A stretch of DNA of 64,000 nucleotides from the NCBI GenBank assembly GCA_030272155.1, contig CP126199.1, forward strand, positions 3,832,501 to 3,896,500, in the 5' to 3' direction. The translations under genes were made by a program, and so were the position numbers. Source of the stretch: Tetradesmus obliquus (lineage: Eukaryota > Chlorophyta > Chlorophyceae > Sphaeropleales > Scenedesmaceae). The notes beneath the pieces were generated by a model. It did no database searches. It was not told where the DNA came from and saw only the letters and a program-made list of their open reading frames with translations. Below, piece by piece: positions 48,306-64,000 of the stretch. Position 1 is the stretch's first letter, and each line of letters opens with the position of its first letter.

Positions 48306-51300
48306 ATGGCAATGATTGCAGACCATGTCGTACAGCTACTGCAGAAGCTTATCACAGCTCCAGATCTGGCATTTCTGAAAGATGCCTTGCCGGAAATAAG
48401 AGTGCTGCAGACGTTCCTGAGAGAAGGAAGGGTGCCACCTGTCAACAGCACCATGCAAGAAGTTATGCAGGTAGGTTGCTGCACCATAGCTGGTGCCTTT
48501 ATGACTCCCTACACATTGACAGCAACTCATGAGCCGTGCTGCGTACGCATTGCAGCACACCCATTGAAGTGTACTGCTGACAGGATACAGCGGTTGTTTG
48601 ACAACCAGCAGCATGTGAACTGTAATGTTATGCATCTGCACTGGCTTGCAGGAGCTTGTGCACCAGCACAGCATTTTCAAGCTGCTGGCACAGGCCAGCG
48701 ACAGAGCGCTACACCTGCTGTCATGAGCCACCAGCAAGGAAAGGACCAAACCTGCGCTGCTCAAGAGCTATGTGCAGCTGCAGATGCTGATGCCAATTTT
48801 TATCATTGCCTGGAACAGCTGCGCGGCTGACATGGCACCAACAGCAGCAGCAGCAGCAGCAGAAGCAGAAGCAGGAGCAGCGGCAGGGAAGCAGCTTGTA
48901 CTGCAGCAGCTGGAAGAAACAGGTAAGCAGCAGACTCAGCAGCAGCAATGCTTGCTTTGTTGGCTGACTGCATCGAGCCTTGCTGTGCTTGATGTGGTCA
49001 GCGCTGTTGAGTTCGAGCAGCTTCAGCTCAATGTGCGCAGTGTGAAGTATTGTGCTGTCCTAGCTGAGTCAGCTATGCGTGCTGCAAGCACGCACCAGAC
49101 TCCCCCATTGTCCAGCACCTGTCATGTCAATCACCCTGTGCTCTTGCATTCGGCTGTGATCTGCACTATTTGCAGACATGTTACAGACATCCTTAGCAGC
49201 ATGTAGTCGTGACACGGCCTGGCTGGAGCAGCAGCTGCTGCAGCAGCACACCAGGCAGCAGCGACAGCAGGAACAGCAGCAGCAGTCAGGTGCAAAGAAG
49301 CAGGCAGCAAAGAAGCAGCAGCAGGCGCCAGGCAGCCTCACTGCAGCCCAGGCAGACCCAGCGGCTTGTGTAAGGATCAACACGTACCTCAACACGTTCC
49401 TCGGTCTGGCTGAAAGCTGCGGTAAGCATGATGAGCTGCTGACTGGCCCGCTGGCAGCGCATATGGAGCTGTGTGTGCGGCTTGCTTCGGCAGTGCTGCG
49501 CTGCGAGGAGGCCCACAGCAGCAGCAGCAGCACACGCAGCTCTGCAGAGGAGAATGCCAAGGTCACGTTTCAAGGTGCGACCATGGCAGCCCTGAACGTG
49601 GTGCAGAGCATGGCAAAGCAGCAGGCACGCACCTTCTCACTGCTGCATGCCAAGGAGTTCCCGCAGCTGTCAGACGCTGCAACCAGCGATGCGCTGTACC
49701 GCCTGCTGCTGCTGAACTTGGCAATGCACACCAAGGCACTGCACGACAAGGCAGCAGCGCAGAGCAGCGGCCAGCCGCAGCTGCCGGAGCCGCACCACAG
49801 GCTGCTGCTCCAGGAGCTGGGCGTTGAGTGGCTGGAGCACAGTACTGTGTGGACACGCACGACAATGTCTGTGCAGGACATCAGCGCTGCAGCTGTGGCG
49901 CTGCGCCACCATATGAACTTGGCGGCAGCAGCACGTGAAGTGGGTGCTGGCAGCAGCACACCTAACAACACCAGCAGCAGCACGCTGGTGCCGTCACACG
50001 CGTCCTCATGCTCGGCTGCTGGGACAAGCAGCAGCAGCAGCAATAGCAATGTAGAGGCGGCAGCCATGCTGACGCTGCTGCAGGCTTCGCTGCTGGTGGG
50101 AGCTAGCTGTGGCTTTGAGTGGACCCATGGCATGGCATACCTCCTAAATACCTTCCTTGCAACACTCAGCGGTTCAGCTCGTGAGGCAGCAGCAGCTGTG
50201 CTGCTGCAGCCAGTGCTCACACAGCTGCTGCCAGCAAGCATCACAGCGACAAAAGCTGCGCAAGCAGCAGCCAGCAGCAGCAGTGATGCAGCACAGCAGC
50301 TGCCGGCTTCTGCAGGGCAGGCGGGCGTTGATGCGGCAGCAGCAGCCGCTGGTGCATCACAGCAGGCGCCAGCTGAGCATGCGCCAATCCTCTACCATGC
50401 AACAGGAGCTCTGCATGCACTGCTAGGCACAGGTGGGCATCAACGTGATATCTGTCGCCCAAACAGACATTGTTGGGACCTGCACTGCTGCGCTGATGCG
50501 TGCTACCGGGCGTGCATTTGCTATCGCTTCGCCCATCGCCACCGTGCAGAGGCTCGGATGTGCTATGCCTGCAGCGTGTCATTGCTGGTGTTTCAACAAT
50601 AACCCGTGGCATGGCTGCAATGAGTCCCATGCGCACATGCTTGCAGCATGGCGTCCTGCATTGCCTGCCATGTACACCTACTGCTGTGATTCGTCTTCAT
50701 CAAGTGCGTGACAAATACTGCGGGGCAATCATGGGATTCTGCTTCGCAGGCGGCGCTGCAGCGCAGTTGCACGCAGCATACAGCAGCCACCCGCAGCAGG
50801 TGTGCCGCAGCTTGGAGGCAGCGCTGCGCTGCACGCTGCAGGCGCAGCACTTTGTACAGGGCATTGCTTACACGGCAACCATGCTCCTTGCAGCAGTACG
50901 CACCTGCATTAGCACCAAGCCTGACAGCAGCAGCAGCAGCAGCGGCGGCAGTGTAGGGCCAGCTGTGAGCGGCCTTGCGGCCAAGCAGCTGTTTTCACTG
51001 CTAGCGACGTGCTTAAAGGCTGCTGACCAACGGCTCAACAGCAGCAGCAGCAGCATCAGTGACGGCAGTGGTTGCACTTCTGACAGTGACGTCAAGGCAA
51101 ACCCAATGGCTTTGGCTCATTGTCTGGACAGCCAGCAGCTGTGCCTTGCTGTGCTCAACACCTGCAAAGCCATTGAGCAGCCGCTGCAGCTGCTGCTGCA
51201 GGCCCGCTGCCTGTCACAGTTCACCAATATTGCAACTGTTGTGCAGCGTTGCATGGCAGCAATGCAGACTGCAGCAGCTGAGCAGCAGGGCTGCAGCGGA

Positions 51301-51648
51301 GAGGTAGCAGGGACTGTTGCAGCAGTACCCAGCAAGCAACTGGTAACCTTAGCTGCAGTCCTGCAGCTTACAGTTGATGCGTGCAATGCCAGCTTGGCTG
51401 CTGCAGACCTCCAGCTGCCGGGTGACGCAGCAGCTGCTGCAGAGGCACTTGCGTAGCTTCAGCAGCAGGGCGAGGCACTGCGGCAGCAGCTGCAATTGTA
51501 CCAAGTCCCGCCAAAGCAGCAGGCGCAGCAGCAGCAAGGAAGCAGTGCACTGGAGCCAAACGTCAGCAGCGGTGGCGGCTCTGGCAGCGGCGAGCAGCAC
51601 CTTCAACAGCAGATAATTCAGGAGCAGGACCAACAGCAAGGGCAGCAC

Positions 51649-51699
<51 letters not shown>

Positions 51700-52107
51700 A
51701 GCGAAGCACAGCCACCCGGATGCAGCAGCAGCACAAAAGATCTATGCCGGGCCAGCAGCACGCAGGATTGTCAGCAGGAGCAGGCAGAGGAACAACAGCA
51801 GAATAGCATGGAGCAGCAGCAGCCCTTTCAAGGCCAGCAGGCTGAGCAGCTGGCCCAGGCGCTGCAGCAGTATGGCGATGCCATCTGCGTGCAGCTGCCT
51901 GTGCCCTACTGGTGCTGTAACCCCACATGCAGCAATCTGCAGGGGTGGAGTGAGCTTGAGCTGGTGTCCGGCAAGGTCAGCAGGTGCTCTGGCTGCGCCA
52001 CTGCGCGCTTCTGCAGCAAGTCCTGCCAGCAGCAGTGCTGGAAAGGGCAGCATGCGCCAGTGTGCAAGCGCATCGCGGCGGCACGCAAGGGCCAGTGCAA
52101 GGAGTAG
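48306..52107 (+). pseudogene. MYND zinc-finger protein, copy B (two in-frame stops)
   Basis: This is a tandem duplicate of copy A with the same exon plan: 48306-48470, 48652-48922, 49176-50432 and 50750-52107. The exon 2 frame meets TGA at 48724-48726 where A has AAA (Lys), and the last exon meets TAG at 51454-51456 where A has AAG (Lys). Outside these two codons all four exons stay open for about 1016 codons, including an intact MYND finger (WCCNPTCSN, RCSGCATARFCSKSCQ, CWKGQHAPVC). The long openness suggests recent loss, or unrecognised splicing that bypasses the stops. The stop at 51454 would delete the MYND finger. Copy B has the intact codon at the place where A has its stop. Confidence 0.6.
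51651..51700 (+). repeat. CAG tract in MYND-B
   Basis: About 16 consecutive CAG triplets encode poly-Gln in the last exon of copy B. Copy A lacks this expansion at the matching place. Confidence 0.85.
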
Positions 52108-54525
52108 AGCAAAGCAGCGGCAGCAGGCATGCTGCATAGCAAGCAGTGTGATGGGCTTTCTGCCAGCCCAGCCTTTGCTGTGACAACGTGTGGAGTGCAG
52201 GCGGTGTGCTGACAGCGAGATAATGTATGGAAGCACGCAGTCAGGGTAGAGCACACAAGCAGGATGGAGCAAGCAACCTAACTGGCGCAGCCAAACCAAC
52301 ACATGTGTGTACACCGGCATGTATGTCAGCCGGGGTCAGGCTGCGCCAGCACCTCAGCGGCTGATGCGCTGCGGCATGTCCCAGCAATACATACTATGTG
52401 TGTCACAGTATAAGGTGCACGTGTGTTTCACAATATGAGGTGCATGCATGTACGTACAGGGCTTTCATAACAGTGTCCAGGTACTGTATGCATTCATGCA
52501 GTACTTGGCTGCAGCCAGCTGGCGTGGTTTTTAACAGCAGGCAGGGTATGGTGGACTTGGTGCGTGGGACCCGTGCAACACTGCCTGCCAGGTAATGAAT
52601 ACAACCGGCAATCATCTTTATATCAGGTGTCAAGGCTCTTTGCACGCTGTCCCTTGCTGCGGGCCCTGTGTAGCTACAACTGGCAGCGATAGTGTCTTGG
52701 CTTTGACATGCAGTGCGGGCAAAGTGCTTTTGCTGTTGTACATGGCTGCGCAAGTTTTCACAGGTAACATGCTGATAATGATGACGGCTGCGTGCATGCT
52801 CTCTGCACTGCTGTGTTCCAAGTGGCCTCAACTGCAATCAAGACAACGCTGCGTCAGCGGCAGCTGGCAACTGTGCTGACAAATAGCATGCATGCTGCCA
52901 ACAGTATGTGCAGCCGAACGGGCTTCAATGACGCCGGCGACACACGGAAATGTAAGGCAGTCCCAGCCCGTCGGTCAGCCTACGGTGGTGGGCCACCTGT
53001 TTGAGCAGCCTGCTCACTGAGTGTCGTTACATGTGTGCACTCAGCCCCACCCACAGCAGCCGCTGGTGGTGTCAGCAGGGTGTGCCGAGTCTCATGCAAA
53101 CTTTGCAGTTCCTTGAAGCAGGGCGCTGCAGCTGCAGCGGTATGGCAGGTGATGAGACATAGCAGCACTGCTTGACATCATTTGATAACATGAATGATGC
53201 TACACTTACTCGTGCCGGGCATACGGCAAATGATGTCGCAGCCTTGGCGGTCAATAGGCAACCACCTGATGCACCAACGTTCAACTCCACCATGCTGACG
53301 GCGTGCGGCATCAGCAGCACTCATTGGCAGGCAGGCACAGCACCTGCCATGCCCAACACAAGTCAGTCGAGTGCGCTACTGCTGCATTGCCATTAGTTGC
53401 AGTGCCTCCAATAAACACCATCAGCACTGGAATTGGCTCAGTCAGTGCATGTCGCAGCACACTCAACATCGACGCCAGCCGCGGCTGCTGGCGCTACCGG
53501 CTGCTCGCACTACTGGCTGCGTTGCCACTGGACGCTGAACAGTAGTGCCAGCAGCCGCAGCCGGTGCCGATGTTGAGTGTGCTGCGACATGCACTGACTG
53601 AGCAGTGCTGCACCTGCCAGGGTCTCAGCAAACTGACCCGCACACAGCAGAAGGGGCTTGACTGGTTACCACAACATGCAGCTGCAAGTTGCAGCCGCCA
53701 TGAATGTATTGGGTACCAACCAGAACAAGAACCTTGATCCACTGTGGAAAACACACATGCAGCAGTATAATCTGCTAGGTAATCCGCCAGCAGTCCACTG
53801 TGCTTGCTGATAACCTTCTTGCGCAATGCAAGGCACAGCGTCAAACACGAAACAGCACTGCATTTTCATGCGTTGTGCATTGCCCACCACAGTGTCTGTT
53901 GTGTGGATGATCACAGCAGGCAACCTTGTGCACTCTGTCAATGTATCTTGCTGGCTGCTCACTGCTGGCCCAGCTAGGCACAGCAAAACCACATCTTGAT
54001 GATGGCGCAACAAACAGAAATCAAACGGATCACACCAAGAGAGATCACACAAATGCATGTGCAGCAGAAGCCTGCAGCAGTACTGTGCAACTCAATTACA
54101 AGGTCTGCTGGCAACTGCCGACACCTAGGTGTCAGGCCTGACTGCAACAGCAGCCCCCAAACAGCTGCTTTAGCACAACCAAACGCTTGGCTGGCGGCCA
54201 ACCCAAGAAGCGCAGGCTGCATGGTCATCTTTGAGCAGATCATCTTGCAGATCATGCACGAACATGCCATGCAACGCGTGTGTTGATTAGCCTAGACATC
54301 GTCTCCAATAGACGCTTCACAAATGTGCACCAGAAGGGTCGTAAAGCATGCAGGCTGGAAGGAATCTGACAATGCAAAAATCACAGCATGAACCAGCAAA
54401 TTGAGGCACGTCAACACATGTCCCATACTCACTAAAAACTCCAACAACTACTATGAATATTATTATCTCAGTCGCGTCCCGCCAAACCAGCAGCAAACAC
54501 GACTGTCTGCCACAACAATGCAGCT
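52108..54525. other. Convergent intergenic region MYND-B / ABCG
   Basis: No gene is supported. TGTAA at 52951-52955 (plus) and TTACA at 54096-54100 (minus) could be the transcript ends of the two flanking genes. The inverted repeat at 53436-53603 lies between them. Confidence 0.4.
53436..53603. repeat. 62-bp-arm inverted repeat with 44-nt loop
   Basis: Arms 53436-53497 and 53542-53603 are reverse complements with only about four mismatches; the outer 34 bp match perfectly (GCTCAGTCAGTGCATGTCGC onward). The loop is 53498-53541. A transcript would fold into one long hairpin. No transposase or target-site duplication was recognised. It could be a foldback element or a small-RNA precursor. Confidence 0.85.

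Positions 54526-64000
<9,475 letters not shown>

Noticed and set aside
43336-52107. Reassigned stop codons (nuclear code variant) in the MYND genes
   Set aside because: TAA, TAG and TGA each occur once against Leu or Lys codons, and all other genes here use them as normal stops.

Overview
The window looks like nuclear DNA of a green alga, most likely a chlorophyte of the Sphaeropleales/Scenedesmus type (inference). Genes carry many short introns with GTGAGT/GTGCGT donors and CTGCAG or TTGCAG acceptors. CAG/CTG microsatellites are everywhere, in coding poly-Q/A/S tracts and in introns. The recognisable proteins are plant-like: an EDR2-like PH/START/DUF1336 protein, a plastid KASII, a NAP1 with a C-terminal CaaX box, eIF1, and an ABCG transporter resembling the plant ABCG24/28 group. 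Gene models were built by hand by joining exons whose phases agree; most junctions preserve family-conserved sequence, so they are well supported although no transcript was seen.

Layout, left to right. 274-~1010 (-): low-complexity coiled-coil-like gene fragment. 1903-9585 (+): EDR2-like lipid-binding protein, 15 exons. 12030-14830 (+): 12-TM MFS transporter. 17200-21896 (+): chloroplast beta-ketoacyl-ACP synthase II, 12 exons. 24398-27987 (+): F-box-like/leucine-rich-repeat protein. ~29336-29447 (-): doubtful terminal exon. 31045-32992 (+): four-TM MARVEL-like protein with a Pro/Gln tail. 34484-35245 (-): translation initiation factor eIF1. 36774-41512 (-): nucleosome assembly protein NAP1. 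43336-46954 and 48306-52107 (+): tandemly duplicated MYND-finger genes, each with in-frame stops at different places. 54526->64000 (-): ABCG half-transporter, 5' end outside the window. These are unrelated housekeeping, lipid, transport and regulatory genes; no pathway cluster is evident.

The most unusual feature is repeated partial exon duplication. Segments that span an exon-intron junction (exon edge plus splice site plus adjacent intron) are tandemly copied into the neighbouring intron. Nearly every intron of the ABCG gene contains one to four such copies, and single cases occur in the NAP1, KASII and EDR2-like genes. Most copies keep a usable splice site. Other odd structures are an 80-bp cluster of perfect single-centre palindromes upstream of eIF1 (35729-35806), a 62-bp-arm inverted repeat (53436-53603), and CTG tracts that sit directly on 3' splice sites, including about 55 uninterrupted CAG units at 54861-55026.
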